Numbered from the stretch's first letter, positions 7,771-16,745 are shown. The stretch: DNA of 64,000 nt from an uncultured beta proteobacterium (GCA_903876735.1 CAIRAW010000043.1:115538-179537); one strand, 5' to 3'. Numbers and translations: made by a program. The notes: generated by a model from the sequence alone, not told the origin.

Positions 7771-9329
7771 TGAACACGGCCTCGACCATCGGTGCCACGC
7801 TGGCCGAGGCGGCACTGCGGCGCGCCGACGCCAGCGCCTGCATCGACGGCGACCACAGCTATTCCTACGCCGACATCGAAGCCTCGTCCCAGCGTGTAGC
7901 CTGCGGTCTGCTCGCGCTCGGCCTGGTGCGCGGTGATCGCATCGGCATCGCAGCCCTGAACCAGATCGAATGGCTGCAGATTTTTTACGGCGCGGCGCAA
8001 ATCGGCGTCACCGTGGTCGGCATGAGCCTGCGCTACCGCGACAACGAGCTTGAATACATGGTGGCCGACAGCCAGGTGAAGTTTGTCTTCACGCTGGCCA
8101 GCCATGCCGACTTTGATTTCTTTGCCATGTGGGAGCGACTGGCACCACGCCTGCCCACGCTGCAAGGCGTGATGGGCATCGACCGGCGCAGCAGTGGCAA
8201 CGCCAACTGCCTGTCCGATCTGCTCGCAACACCGCTGGCGCAGCAGGCCCTGGCGCGGGCCACGGGCCTGGTGCTGGAGACCGATCTGGCAATGGTGATC
8301 TACACCTCGGGCACCACCGGCCGCCCCAAGGGCGCCGGCCTGACGCATCGCAGCATGCTGGCCTCGGCGCGCGCGCAGGCCGCACACATGCGGCTGGACG
8401 AACACGACCGACTGACGCTGCCAATGCCGCTCAACCACGTCGGCGGCATCACCTGCGGCATTCTCAGCATGCTGCTCGGTGGTGGCTGTATCGACCTGAT
8501 CGCCGAATTCAAGGCCTCACTGGTGCTCGATCGCATGGCGCTGCACCCACCGACCCTGGTTGGCGGCGTGCCCACCATGATGACGCTGCTGCTGATGGAC
8601 ACGCAGGCGCGCGCCATCGACTGGCAGCGCGTGCGCCTGGTCTACGTCGGCGGCTCCAACGTCGACGCCACGCTGCTGGCGCAACTGCAGACGCGCATGC
8701 CCAACGCGGCGCTGATGAACCTCTACGGTCTGTCCGAGTCATCCGGCGCGCTGGTCATGACACCGTGGGACTGCACAGAGGACGACCTGATGAACAGCAT
8801 CGGCAAGCCAATCGGCAATGGCGCGGTGCGCGTGCTGGCAGCCGACGGCAGCGTTTTGCCCAGCGGCGAAGTCGGCGAGCTTTGCTACCGCGGCGCCGGC
8901 GTGATCGCGACCTTTGTCGGCGCGGCAGCGGCCAACGCTGCGCTCGACGCTGGGGGCTGGCTGCACAGCGGCGACCTGGGCGTGGTGGACAACCGCGGCG
9001 TCATCACACTCAAGGGCCGCTCGCGCGACATGTTCATCCAGGGTGGCTTCAACGTCTACCCGGTGGAAGTCGAGAGCTTCATCGCGCGCCACCCCAAGGT
9101 GATGATGGTCGCCGGCATTGGCGTGCCAGACCCGATGATGGGCGAGATCGGCCGCTACTACATCGTTGCCAAGCCGGGCTCGGACTTGAGCGCAGCCGAA
9201 GTCACTCAGTTCTGCCGCGAGCAACTGGCCGACTACAAGGTGCCGCGTCAGATCGTGCTGCGCGACGAGTTGCCACTGACACCGGCCGGCAAGATACACA
9301 AGGCGGCATTGCGCAACGAAGGCGGCTGA
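7770..9329 (+). CDS. AMP-dependent acyl-CoA synthetase
   Basis: A 519-residue class I adenylate-forming enzyme (ANL superfamily). The ATP-binding motif YTSGTTGRPKG is near residue 176, the GLSESSG segment near 320, the hinge/A8 region LKGRSRDMFIQGGFNVYP near 417, and the catalytic C-terminal lysine in PAGKIHKAAL. It makes an acyl-AMP and then the acyl-CoA thioester. The ATG overlaps the BKACE stop, and the pair is preceded by the rightward site-B promoter. One of three such ligases in the window. Acid specificity is unknown. The last 82 bp are shared with a convergent DUF2591 gene. Confidence 0.88.
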   Translation: MNTASTIGATLAEAALRRADASACIDGDHSYSYADIEASSQRVACGLLALGLVRGDRIGIAALNQIEWLQIFYGAAQIGVTVVGMSLRYRDNELEYMVADSQVKFVFTLASHADFDFFAMWERLAPRLPTLQGVMGIDRRSSGNANCLSDLLATPLAQQALARATGLVLETDLAMVIYTSGTTGRPKGAGLTHRSMLASARAQAAHMRLDEHDRLTLPMPLNHVGGITCGILSMLLGGGCIDLIAEFKASLVLDRMALHPPTLVGGVPTMMTLLLMDTQARAIDWQRVRLVYVGGSNVDATLLAQLQTRMPNAALMNLYGLSESSGALVMTPWDCTEDDLMNSIGKPIGNGAVRVLAADGSVLPSGEVGELCYRGAGVIATFVGAAAANAALDAGGWLHSGDLGVVDNRGVITLKGRSRDMFIQGGFNVYPVEVESFIARHPKVMMVAGIGVPDPMMGEIGRYYIVAKPGSDLSAAEVTQFCREQLADYKVPRQIVLRDELPLTPAGKIHKAALRNEGG

Positions 9330-9679
9330 TCCTGGAGCGGCTCCTCTCCGGCGATGAGGTCTTCAACCTCGTCACCGAACTGTGAAGCCACATAGGCCCG
9401 CATGAACCACACGGTCGGAATGTGAACGACGGTGTTGACGCTGGTCCATTCGGGGCCGAACCATTCGATCAGGATGTCTTCGATTGCGTACCATTCATCG
9501 GACACAATCGGCCCGGCCTGGGACCAGTTGCTGGCGGGTCGGTAGGTGGCCGGATGCCAACTGCCGCTGTCCGGGTCGTGTTTCGCGCCGGCCAAAGGCG
9601 GTTCCGACAGGCGTGTAAGCCCCCTGGACTTGGCAACCCAAAAGTTCAGCAGCGTTCCCTCAAGTTTTTTTACGATCAC
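9248..9679 (-). CDS. DUF2591 (NinX-like) family protein
   Basis: A 143-residue protein with the pattern of DUF2591 proteins, which are mostly phage-encoded: an N-terminal LEGTLLNFWVAKSRG, a central SNWSQAGPIVS, and FMRAYVASQFGDEVEDL near residues 92-108. It starts with GTG at 9679, supported by AAGGAG five bases upstream. The domain ends near residue 110; the remaining ~33 residues run antisense into the last 82 bp of the acyl-CoA synthetase gene, so the tail looks acquired from neighbouring DNA. No other phage genes are seen nearby. Function unknown. Confidence 0.68.
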   Translation of the reverse strand: MIVKKLEGTLLNFWVAKSRGLTRLSEPPLAGAKHDPDSGSWHPATYRPASNWSQAGPIVSDEWYAIEDILIEWFGPEWTSVNTVVHIPTVWFMRAYVASQFGDEVEDLIAGEEPLQDQPPSLRNAALCILPAGVSGNSSRSTI

Positions 9680-9916
9680 ATCAACTCCTTAATCGATTGA
9701 TGGCTTGCACCGATGCCTGCACATGCTGAATTCTGAAACAATGCAACATTTCATAACACGCCCAAAGTTCGCCATCTTGTGCGGTCAAAGGGCCCACCAT
9801 TTTTCAGACCTTGGTCCCTGTCGGCTGGCCCCGCTGGCTGTTACAGTGGGCGGCGGCTGCAGCGTTTGTCGTTGCACGCTGCGCCAGGACCTGTCAATCG
9901 GTATTCCCTCCCACAG

Positions 9917-11323
9917 ATGAAAGACGCTTTCGCCCGACTGTCGCTGTCAAAGCAGTTCCTGACACTGAGTTTTCCGATTCTGCTGGCCGCAACGGTGGTC
10001 ATCGGATGGTGGATTGGCGAGCAGGTCAAGGACAGTGTGGTGCACCGCACGGGCGCCGTTACCGCGCTTTATGTGGGAAGCTTCATCGCGCCCCATGTGC
10101 AGTCGCTGGCCAACGCCAGCGACCTCACGCCAAGTGAGCAGGACGCGCTGCGCGCCGATCTGACGAGCACGCCGCTTGGGCAAAAAATTGTTGCGCTAAA
10201 AATCTGGCGCAAGGACGGCTACGTCCTGTTCAGCAGCGACCCCGATCTGCGCGGCCGGGTATTTCCGATCGGTCAAGGCTTGGCACAAGCCCTGGCCGGC
10301 AATATCTTTGCGGAAATAAGCGAACGCTCGCAAGCCGAGCAGCTCACGCATGGCCAGCCGATGCCGCGCCTGATCGAAACCTATACACCGATCCATGCAG
10401 ACCAGACCGGAGACATCATCGCTGCGGCCGAGTTCTATGTAAAACCGGATGACGTTGACCGTGAGGCTGCGGTGGCCACGCGCCGCGGCTGGCTGCTGGT
10501 GGCAGGCGTGATGCTGTCGATGTACCTGTTGTTGTTTGTCGTGGTGCGCCGCGGCAGTCGAACCATCATCGAGCAACAAGGCCAACTGGGCGAGAAGATC
10601 CGCCAGCTGACCGAAGTGAACGAACAAAACAGCGAGTTGCAGTCGCGGGTCATTCGGGCGGCAGAGCGCGCAACCGCGGTGAACGAGGATTTGCTGCGCC
10701 GCATCTCGGCGGATATCCACGACGGGCCCGTGCAGGACCTTGGCTTCGCGCTGATGCAACTCAAAAATACCGACGACATTTTCGCTGGCGAAGACAGCTT
10801 GCAGCAAACGCCATGGCGAAAAAATTTGCGCCTGAGCTGCACGGCGGTGCAATCGGCATTGACGGACTTGCGCAGCATATCAGCCAACCTCGACCTGCCC
10901 GACATCGGCCAGATGGGTCTTGACGCAATTGCCGAGCGGGTGCTGCGGGATTTCCAGGTCAAGACGGACTGCCGCGTGCTGCTGGCAACATCGATCGTGC
11001 CAGGCACGGCGGCGTTTCGTGTCAAGGTCACGCTCTACCGTCTGTTGCAGGAGTCATTGGCCAACGCTTTCCGGCACGCGCCGGGCGCTCACTGTCAGGT
11101 CAGGCTGGCGGGCGATGCCAGCACTTTGACCCTTGAGATCAGCGATGAAGGACCGGGTTTCGATCAAACTGCCGTCCTGGGCAAAGGACGCTTCGGCTTG
11201 CACGGAATGCGTCAACGCGTTGAAGTCCTGGGCGGATCATTCCATTTGCAGAGCAAGCCCGGCGCGGGAACGACAATTTTGATAAGCCTGCCCTTGAACC
11301 CGAAGTCAATTGAAAATGAATGA
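9917..11323 (+). CDS. Membrane-bound sensor histidine kinase, NarX/DegS-type (HisKA_3)
   Basis: A 468-residue kinase when started at the ATG at 9917; the longer frame from 9779 encodes no plausible sequence before it. Order: a transmembrane segment near residues 14-33, an extracytoplasmic sensing region of ~150 residues, a second transmembrane segment near 191-210, a coiled-coil-like linker, a HisKA_3 box with phospho-acceptor His268 in SADIHDGPVQDLG, then HATPase_c with N-box ESLANAFRHAPG, ISDEGPGFD and LHGMRQRVEVLGG. It overlaps the response regulator gene by 8 bp, so they form one operon. The sensed signal is unknown. Confidence 0.9.
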   Translation: MKDAFARLSLSKQFLTLSFPILLAATVVIGWWIGEQVKDSVVHRTGAVTALYVGSFIAPHVQSLANASDLTPSEQDALRADLTSTPLGQKIVALKIWRKDGYVLFSSDPDLRGRVFPIGQGLAQALAGNIFAEISERSQAEQLTHGQPMPRLIETYTPIHADQTGDIIAAAEFYVKPDDVDREAAVATRRGWLLVAGVMLSMYLLLFVVVRRGSRTIIEQQGQLGEKIRQLTEVNEQNSELQSRVIRAAERATAVNEDLLRRISADIHDGPVQDLGFALMQLKNTDDIFAGEDSLQQTPWRKNLRLSCTAVQSALTDLRSISANLDLPDIGQMGLDAIAERVLRDFQVKTDCRVLLATSIVPGTAAFRVKVTLYRLLQESLANAFRHAPGAHCQVRLAGDASTLTLEISDEGPGFDQTAVLGKGRFGLHGMRQRVEVLGGSFHLQSKPGAGTTILISLPLNPKSIENE

Positions 11324-11960
11324 TGTGATCAACATCCTGGTAGTCGATGACCATCCGCTTTTCCGCCAAGGCGTGGTCAACTCACTTGAAATGGACCCCG
11401 GGTTCAAGGTGGTTGCGCAAGCCGATTCCGGAGAAGAAGCTTTGGCACTGGCGCAAAAACTGCTGCCCGATCTGGTTCTGCTTGACATCGGCATGCGCGG
11501 ATGGAGCGGCATCCTGAGCGCAGAAAAGATCGCTACGGCCTGCCCGGCGACGGTGATCGTGATGCTCACTGGCTCGGACGACAAGGACAAGCTGCTGGCC
11601 GCGCTCAAGGCGGGCGCACGCGCCTATGTGCTCAAAGGGGTGTCGGCCAAGGAACTCGCTGCCATTGTGCGCTCGGCCGTTGCTGGCGACGTCTATGTTT
11701 CGCCGTCCATCGCGGCTGAAATGCTGGTTTCCCTGACGCGGGGAAGAGCGCCGGATCCGCTGCAGGAACTGACCGATCGTGAACGCGAAATCCTGGCGCT
11801 GATCGGAACGGGCTTGACCAATCGGGAGATTGGCGAGCGCATCTTTTTGTCAGAGAAGACCATCAAACACTACGTCACCAACATTTTGCAAAAACTGCAG
11901 GTGCGCAGCCGGGTCGAGGCCGCGCTGCTGGCGCACAGCCACTCCCAGCCAGCGCGATAG
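11316..11960 (+). CDS. NarL/FixJ-type response regulator
   Basis: A 214-residue two-domain regulator. The receiver domain has acidic pocket Asp11/Asp12, phospho-acceptor Asp57 in VLLDIGMRG and lysine in YVLKG. The C-terminal LuxR-type helix-turn-helix is LTDREREILALIGTGLTNRE followed by IFLSEKTIKHYVTNIL. The ATG at 11316 lies inside the kinase's last codons (a TTG two codons earlier is possible). It is the partner of the upstream kinase. The target genes are not evident; none of the 19-bp elements lies next to this pair. Confidence 0.92.
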   Translation: MNDVINILVVDDHPLFRQGVVNSLEMDPGFKVVAQADSGEEALALAQKLLPDLVLLDIGMRGWSGILSAEKIATACPATVIVMLTGSDDKDKLLAALKAGARAYVLKGVSAKELAAIVRSAVAGDVYVSPSIAAEMLVSLTRGRAPDPLQELTDREREILALIGTGLTNREIGERIFLSEKTIKHYVTNILQKLQVRSRVEAALLAHSHSQPAR

Positions 11961-11974
11961 CACACCGAATCGGC

Positions 11975-12673
11975 TCAACGCAGCAGCGCTGCCAGCAAGG
12001 CATCGATCTGGAATTGCGCCGCCACCGTTGCGGCTTGCGGCAAGTCGAGTCGCGGTATCTGCGCCAGACAGGGTGCGCCCAGGTGCCGGCCCAATGCTTC
12101 CACATGGTGCTGCGCCTGTTCCTGCGTCAAGTCGGAATCGACCCGGTTGCCGACCCAGCCCACCAGTTCAAGACCGCGCGCACGCAGCGCCTTCTCGGTC
12201 AGCAGGGCCTGCTCAACGCAGCCGTCCTTGATGCCAACCACCAGCAGCACCGGCAAATCCAGCGCCAGCGCCAGGTCGGCGGTATCGAAGTCGGCACCGA
12301 GCGGGTCCAGAAAATCGCGATCACCATCGACCACGATGACGTCGGCCCAGGTTGCCAGCACATCGAAGGTGTCGACCATCTCCTCGATGCGCATCTGGAC
12401 GCCGGCCATCTCGGCCGCCTGCTGCGGCGACGACTCCTGTGCAAAGATGTAGGGCGAGAGCACGCGCCCCGGAAACTCAAACGAGCCTTCCTTGGCCAGT
12501 TGTTCCAGATCGCTCTGACGCCAGCGACCGTGCACCAGTGTGGCGCCGGTGGCGACCGGCTTCATGCCGACCGTTTGCACGCCGTGGTTGCGCAAACGGT
12601 TCACCAGCGCACTGGCGACCAGCGTCTTGCCAACCGCGACGTCGGTGCCCGTGACAAAGCAGGAGCGAATCAT
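11975..12673 (-). CDS. Dethiobiotin synthetase (BioD)-like ATPase with altered active-site loop
   Basis: A 232-residue BioD-family protein when started at the ATG at 12673, where the homologous sequence begins. The P-loop GTDVAVGKT (9-17), Lys38 in MKPVATG and Asp55 in RQSDLEQL are present. The usual VEGAGG(x)xxPL loop, which carries a Mg/phosphate-binding glutamate, reads VVDGDRDFLDPL (115-125) here, losing the glutamate and the glycine pair. No other biotin genes are nearby. It lies 41 bp downstream of an AraC gene within the element-controlled set. It may be a degenerate or repurposed BioD; dethiobiotin synthesis is not assured. Confidence 0.75.
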   Translation of the reverse strand: MIRSCFVTGTDVAVGKTLVASALVNRLRNHGVQTVGMKPVATGATLVHGRWRQSDLEQLAKEGSFEFPGRVLSPYIFAQESSPQQAAEMAGVQMRIEEMVDTFDVLATWADVIVVDGDRDFLDPLGADFDTADLALALDLPVLLVVGIKDGCVEQALLTEKALRARGLELVGWVGNRVDSDLTQEQAQHHVEALGRHLGAPCLAQIPRLDLPQAATVAAQFQIDALLAALLR

Positions 12674-12714
12674 CGGTGGCCCCGCTTGCATTCCGGATTC
12701 CACGCGGGCCGGAT

Positions 12715-13539
12715 CTATCGTGCGCCCGGGGAGGACGTCGTCGCCGACGCGTGACTGTAGACCGCGAGTTTGCGCGAGCCAGCAAAGATGTCGCTCGGCT
12801 TCAGGCCGAAGACCTTGCGGATCGAATGGCTGAAGTGGGTCGAATCGGGATAGCCAGTATCGAGCGCCACATAGGCCAGATTCGAGGTCCGGTTGACGTA
12901 GTGCAGCAGGTTGCGCGCGCGCTTCCAGGTTCTGAAACTGCGAAACGGCGAACCCACCTCCTGCTTGAACAGGTGCAGAAAACGCGAGAACGACAAATGC
13001 GCCATCTCTGCATACTCCTCGGCGATGCCTGGTGCCGATGGGTCCTGCTTGATGCGCGCGAGCACATCGGCGATGCGGCTGTCGATGCGCCGGGGCGCCA
13101 GTTCGGTGCCGAAGAAGGTCTGGTCAAAGTTGAGCGTCATCAGGTCGACCTCATGACCGCCTTGCGACAGCTCGCGCTGACGCTGCTGCACCAGGCGCAC
13201 GAAGGCGGGCGCATCCACCGCGCCACGGCACTTGAGTTCACGCGGCAGCGCGTCGGCATCGACCGTCTCTGCCTCGACGTGGATCACATTGACGAGACGC
13301 CCCTCAACCAGCACCTGATGCGGCTCGTAGGGCGGCACCACCGCCATCTCGCTGGTCTGCCAAGGGCCATCGCCCAGACGCACGCGCAGCGTGCCGGTGA
13401 CGGCCACATAGACGGTGTAAGTGCCCATCATGCGGACCGATGGCACGCCGAGCAGCCCCAGATAAAAGAGCCGGTCCGGGGTGATCCACATCAGCCGATT
13501 GGCGCGCTCCGGGCTTGTGCCCCCAGCTTTGAATTGCAT
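12715..13539 (-). CDS. AraC-family transcriptional regulator (paralogue 1)
   Basis: A 274-residue regulator with an N-terminal cupin-like ligand-binding region (residues ~20-140, LMWITPDRLFYLGLLG then VVPPYEPHQV) and a C-terminal AraC double helix-turn-helix (~175-270: LSFSRFLHLFKQEVGSPF, then TGYPDSTHFSHSIRKVFG). AGGAGA lies five bases before the ATG. It is clearly paralogous to the regulator at 39234-40085. Site C stands upstream of it, implying autoregulation or cross-regulation. It is a good candidate for the protein that binds the 19-bp elements. The BioD-like gene follows on the same strand. Confidence 0.9.
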   Translation of the reverse strand: MQFKAGGTSPERANRLMWITPDRLFYLGLLGVPSVRMMGTYTVYVAVTGTLRVRLGDGPWQTSEMAVVPPYEPHQVLVEGRLVNVIHVEAETVDADALPRELKCRGAVDAPAFVRLVQQRQRELSQGGHEVDLMTLNFDQTFFGTELAPRRIDSRIADVLARIKQDPSAPGIAEEYAEMAHLSFSRFLHLFKQEVGSPFRSFRTWKRARNLLHYVNRTSNLAYVALDTGYPDSTHFSHSIRKVFGLKPSDIFAGSRKLAVYSHASATTSSPGAR

Positions 13540-13577
13540 CTTTGTCTCCTGTCCTGATTCGGCTTATATGGACAGCT

Positions 13578-13620
13578 AGGTTAAAGGCGCCCGGCGCAGC
13601 GGTCTTGCGTCAGCATGCTG
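13578..13620 (-). promoter_or_regulatory. Recurrent 19-bp element plus -10, site C
   Basis: Positions 13602-13620 on the minus strand match the reference at 13 of 19, with the CGCAAGAC end intact. TAACCT (13583-13578) follows after 18 nt, and the AraC ATG is at 13539. Confidence 0.5.
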
Positions 13621-13741
13621 CGACAGGCCCTGAAATGCCCCAAAATACTAGGCATTTACCCTCGCTTCGACAGCGCAAGGGCGGCGCCCAACTTTTCTGC
13701 GGCGCCAGCGGCTTGATGACCAAAAAACAGGAGAACCCCTT

Positions 13742-14185
13742 GTGAACCATGAACCGAAACTTACCCCTGCAGTGGCGGCGTCGCTGGCAAAGTGGCATGA
13801 AATGGTGGCGCAGCGTGATTTGACAGGTCTGCCCGCCCTGCTGCACCCGGATGCCGTGTTTCGGTCTCCGATGGCACACAGCCCCTATGCCAGCGCCCAG
13901 GCCGTGTCACTGATCCTGAACACGGTGATGTCGGTCTTCAGCAACTTCACCTATCACCGCCAATTGGCCACGGGCGACGGTCTGAGCGTGGTGCTGGAGT
14001 TCAGCGCCAACGTAGGCGACAAGGCACTCAAGGGCATCGACCTGATTCAGTTTGACGCAGCCGGTTTGATCGTGGACTTTGAAGTCATGGTCAGGCCGCT
14101 CAGTGGCCTGCAAGCGCTGGGCACGGAGATGGGCCAGCGACTGGGCGCCTTACTGCCTGCGTACAAAGCGGCACCACGAGTTTGA
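13742..14185 (+). CDS. NTF2/SnoaL-like protein
   Basis: A 147-residue protein of the NTF2-like alpha+beta-barrel type: an N-terminal helix with LAKWHEMVAQRDLTGLPALL, then HPDAVFRSPMAHSPY, and hydrophobic strands VVLEFSANVGDKALKGIDLI and IVDFEVMVRPLSGLQALG. Such small cone-fold proteins act as hydrolases, isomerases or ligand binders, and the active role here is open. It starts with GTG at 13742, preceded by AGGAGA. It stands alone, with no obvious operon partner. Confidence 0.72.
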   Translation: MNHEPKLTPAVAASLAKWHEMVAQRDLTGLPALLHPDAVFRSPMAHSPYASAQAVSLILNTVMSVFSNFTYHRQLATGDGLSVVLEFSANVGDKALKGIDLIQFDAAGLIVDFEVMVRPLSGLQALGTEMGQRLGALLPAYKAAPRV

Positions 14186-14506
14186 AGCCAGTTGCGCAAG
14201 AGGCGCCTCCTGGTCGGACTTGGCTTTGATTTCCCCCGACTGCAGGGTAAGACACAATCCGGTCACACGGTATTTCGATCTGCTTGCTCCATAGAGGTCA
14301 CTCAAGGTGACGCTGGCGAAAGACAGCAACTGCTGCTCGACCGAATTTCGTTTTGATTCGTAGCTGGCGTAAAACTTTGACGGTCGGTATCGACGACGCC
14401 AGCCGGCCAATCTTGTTTCGCGAAAAATTGAGTTGACCCATATCAGAGTTGCCACGATTAGGACATCGGACGTGCGGGTCCGGCATGCGCGGCATGCTAC
14501 CGTCAT
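14150..14506 (-). CDS. Possible small protein or gene remnant in a 332-bp gap
   Basis: The interval 14186-14517 holds no strong gene. On the minus strand an open frame contains a stretch with natural-looking composition (SKFYASYESKRNSVEQQLLS, then SLYG-like LSDLYGASRSKYRV and a TLQSGEIKAKS segment) that could be the remnant of a secreted or adhesin-like protein. No ribosome site or clear start supports it, and its end overlaps the NTF2-like gene by 36 bp. It may be spurious. Confidence 0.22.
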   Translation of the reverse strand: MTVACRACRTRTSDVLIVATLIWVNSIFRETRLAGWRRRYRPSKFYASYESKRNSVEQQLLSFASVTLSDLYGASRSKYRVTGLCLTLQSGEIKAKSDQEAPLAQLASNSWCRFVRRQ

Positions 14507-14517
14507 GGCGAGCAAAG

Positions 14518-16197
14518 ATGAAGAATATTCTGTGGCTGTTATTGGTTGTGCTCCTCGCGTCCTGTGGCGGGGGCGACACCGTTGCACCGATTCAATCACT
14601 CACGCCTTCCCTGATGGTTGATTGCGCCGGCCTGAACTGTTCTGCCAGCAAGGTCAATGTATTCAGCGGCACCGGCATCGGCATCTGGAAGTATCAGAAC
14701 AGCACCGATTCAGACCGACTTGTTGATATTGATATCGGCGGCATTCCTGCTGGCAGCAAGGTCACCCTGGTATTTTCAAATGGAAGCCAGTCCGCCGCGT
14801 CGAGCCTGCCCGCCGCGGGCACCCTGGGCGGGCGCGGGGCATGGCGCGCCGAGCCGTCGCTGGCGCCCGAGGCGGCGCAACTGTCGGCACTGGACCGCTC
14901 CCAGCAGCAGCGCCAGGCGGCCGGTGATGCATTCCATGCTTCGATGCTCGAAGAAAACGCAAAGGCGGCGACCTTGCTGCGGCGCTTGCAGCGCAGCGCA
15001 GCGGTGCCCCAGCGCAAGCAGGCCGCAGCCGCTGCGCAGGGGCCGGCCTCGCCTGCCTTAGGGACGATGCGCGACTGGATCGACCTGACCCAGGAGGGCG
15101 CTCCTGTTTATGCCACAACCGCGCAGGCGGTGTGCCCGGTAGGCAACGGACGAAATGCCGTGATCTGGGTTGACCCCAATGCCCAGCTTGGCGGGCTGGT
15201 CACTGCCGACAACATCTCGGCCCTGGTATCGACATTTTGTGGCGAGGACAGCGGGTCGGCCCGAGTGACGGCTTTGCTGGGGGACTACTGGGGCCCGAAC
15301 AACTACCCGTCCGACCTGATTTCCGACTCGCCCCTGCAGGATGTCAACATCGCCGTCGTGGATGCCCCGGACGCCACGCCCTGGGCCGGCTATTACGCGA
15401 GCATCAACAACATCCGCAGGACCGTTGACCCGGCCTTTGCCAAGAGCAATGAGGCACTGGTATTCTTCATCAAGGCGAGTCAGCTCCATCTCAATGAAAA
15501 ATACATTCAATCGTCGCTGCTGCACGAGGCAACGCACATGCTGAACTTCTATCAGCAAGCCATCGTCAGGGACATCACCTTCAGCGACTGGCTGAATGAA
15601 ACCTCGGCCATGATGACGGAAGACATCGTCGTCCCCAGCGTTGTCAGGAATGCCGATGGCACGGGCTACAACGCGATTGCCAAGTATCGGGTGCCGCGTT
15701 ACATCGCCAGTGGCGGCGCTGTCAGCTACATTGATTGGTCTTACGGCAACTACGACATGGGCGGCGCGTTCGGTGCTTACCTCAATCGCCGCTTTGGCCT
15801 GTCGATTTATCGCCAGATTGTGACGGACTGCGCCGTCGGCAGCACCAGTTACGAGTGCCTCGACGCTTTGATAAAAGCCAATGATGGGCTCGGGTTTGCA
15901 GACGAATTTGCACATTTCGGCGCCAGTGTCTTCGGGCTTCTGCCGGCCACCGGCTCGCCGGCAAAGTACGGTTTTCCGGCCCGCACGGACCAGGGTTATG
16001 CGCTGATGCCGATGGATGCCTCTGCCTACGCCGCCAAACGTCCAGCCACAGCGAAGGCGCTTGACGCCGGTTACACGGCGACGACGCAGACTTACAGCGT
16101 CGATACGCTGCTGCCGAGCAAGGAGCGCCATGTGAAGTACGTCCGCTCCGGCGTGCGGGTGCCGGCGCAAACGACCCTGCTCGTCGTTGTGCGATAA
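14518..16197 (+). CDS. M30-type zinc metallopeptidase lipoprotein
   Basis: A 559-residue lipoprotein: MKNILWLLLVVLLASC is a type II signal with lipobox LASC, followed by GGG. The catalytic HEATH motif is at His336/Glu337/His340 in LLHEATHMLNFYQ, and ETSAMMTEDIV ~25 residues later could supply the third ligand; this matches the M30 (hyicolysin-like) peptidases. The mature protein would sit in the outer or inner membrane facing the periplasm. The earlier in-frame ATG at 14449 encodes no signal, so 14518 is preferred. The Ala/Gln/Arg-rich linker at residues ~115-185 separates an N-terminal beta domain from the peptidase domain. Confidence 0.82.
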   Translation: MKNILWLLLVVLLASCGGGDTVAPIQSLTPSLMVDCAGLNCSASKVNVFSGTGIGIWKYQNSTDSDRLVDIDIGGIPAGSKVTLVFSNGSQSAASSLPAAGTLGGRGAWRAEPSLAPEAAQLSALDRSQQQRQAAGDAFHASMLEENAKAATLLRRLQRSAAVPQRKQAAAAAQGPASPALGTMRDWIDLTQEGAPVYATTAQAVCPVGNGRNAVIWVDPNAQLGGLVTADNISALVSTFCGEDSGSARVTALLGDYWGPNNYPSDLISDSPLQDVNIAVVDAPDATPWAGYYASINNIRRTVDPAFAKSNEALVFFIKASQLHLNEKYIQSSLLHEATHMLNFYQQAIVRDITFSDWLNETSAMMTEDIVVPSVVRNADGTGYNAIAKYRVPRYIASGGAVSYIDWSYGNYDMGGAFGAYLNRRFGLSIYRQIVTDCAVGSTSYECLDALIKANDGLGFADEFAHFGASVFGLLPATGSPAKYGFPARTDQGYALMPMDASAYAAKRPATAKALDAGYTATTQTYSVDTLLPSKERHVKYVRSGVRVPAQTTLLVVVR

Positions 16198-16241
16198 ATC
16201 CGCTTGCCAATCCACTCCGATCCACCACGCCACAGCTTTCG

Positions 16242-16745
16242 ATGCCACTCTCTGCCCAAATCTACATCCAGGCCCTGCAGATGCAGGCGCATCCCGAAGG
16301 CGGTTTCTTCAAGGAAAGCTACCGCAGCACGCACCTGATCGATGTGTCCGGCGCGCCCGACAACACGCCCGTCCTCCGAAGCGTTTGCACGGCGATTTAT
16401 TTTCTGCTGGAGAAGGACAACTTCTCGGCATTCCACAGGATCAAATCGGACGAAATGTGGCATTTCTACGCGGGGCAGGCGCTTGAGGTGCTCGAGCTGC
16501 GCGCCACCGGTGAATTGATCCGCACGCTGCTCGGGCCGGACATCCTGCGCGGTCACGTCCATCAATACGTCGTGCGTGCCGACACCTGGTTTGCGTCCCG
16601 CGTTGTCGATGGCGGCGCCTTTTCCCTGGTCGGCTGCACGGTGGCGCCGGGTTTCGACTTCGCCGATTTCTGTCTGGCAGAGCGCAACGCGTTGCTGGAA
16701 ACTTACCCCCGGCACGGCGAAATCATTCAGGCGCTGACCCGTTAG
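16242..16745 (+). CDS. DUF985 family cupin
   Basis: A 167-residue single-domain cupin matching DUF985: HPEGGFFKESYRS at the N-terminus, TAIYFLLEKDNFSAFHRIKS, then DEMWHFYAGQALEV, and the late LVGCTVAPGFDFADFCLAER. His/Glu residues in FHRIKSDEMWHFY are likely metal ligands. The family's reaction is poorly defined, and I cannot assign a substrate. It begins 44 bp after the M30 peptidase stop on the same strand and may be cotranscribed. Confidence 0.83.
   Translation: MPLSAQIYIQALQMQAHPEGGFFKESYRSTHLIDVSGAPDNTPVLRSVCTAIYFLLEKDNFSAFHRIKSDEMWHFYAGQALEVLELRATGELIRTLLGPDILRGHVHQYVVRADTWFASRVVDGGAFSLVGCTVAPGFDFADFCLAERNALLETYPRHGEIIQALTR

Noticed and set aside
9779..9916. N-terminal extension of the histidine kinase to 9779
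   Set aside because: The extra 46 residues are Arg/Pro/Ser-rich and precede the natural MKDAF start just before the first membrane helix.
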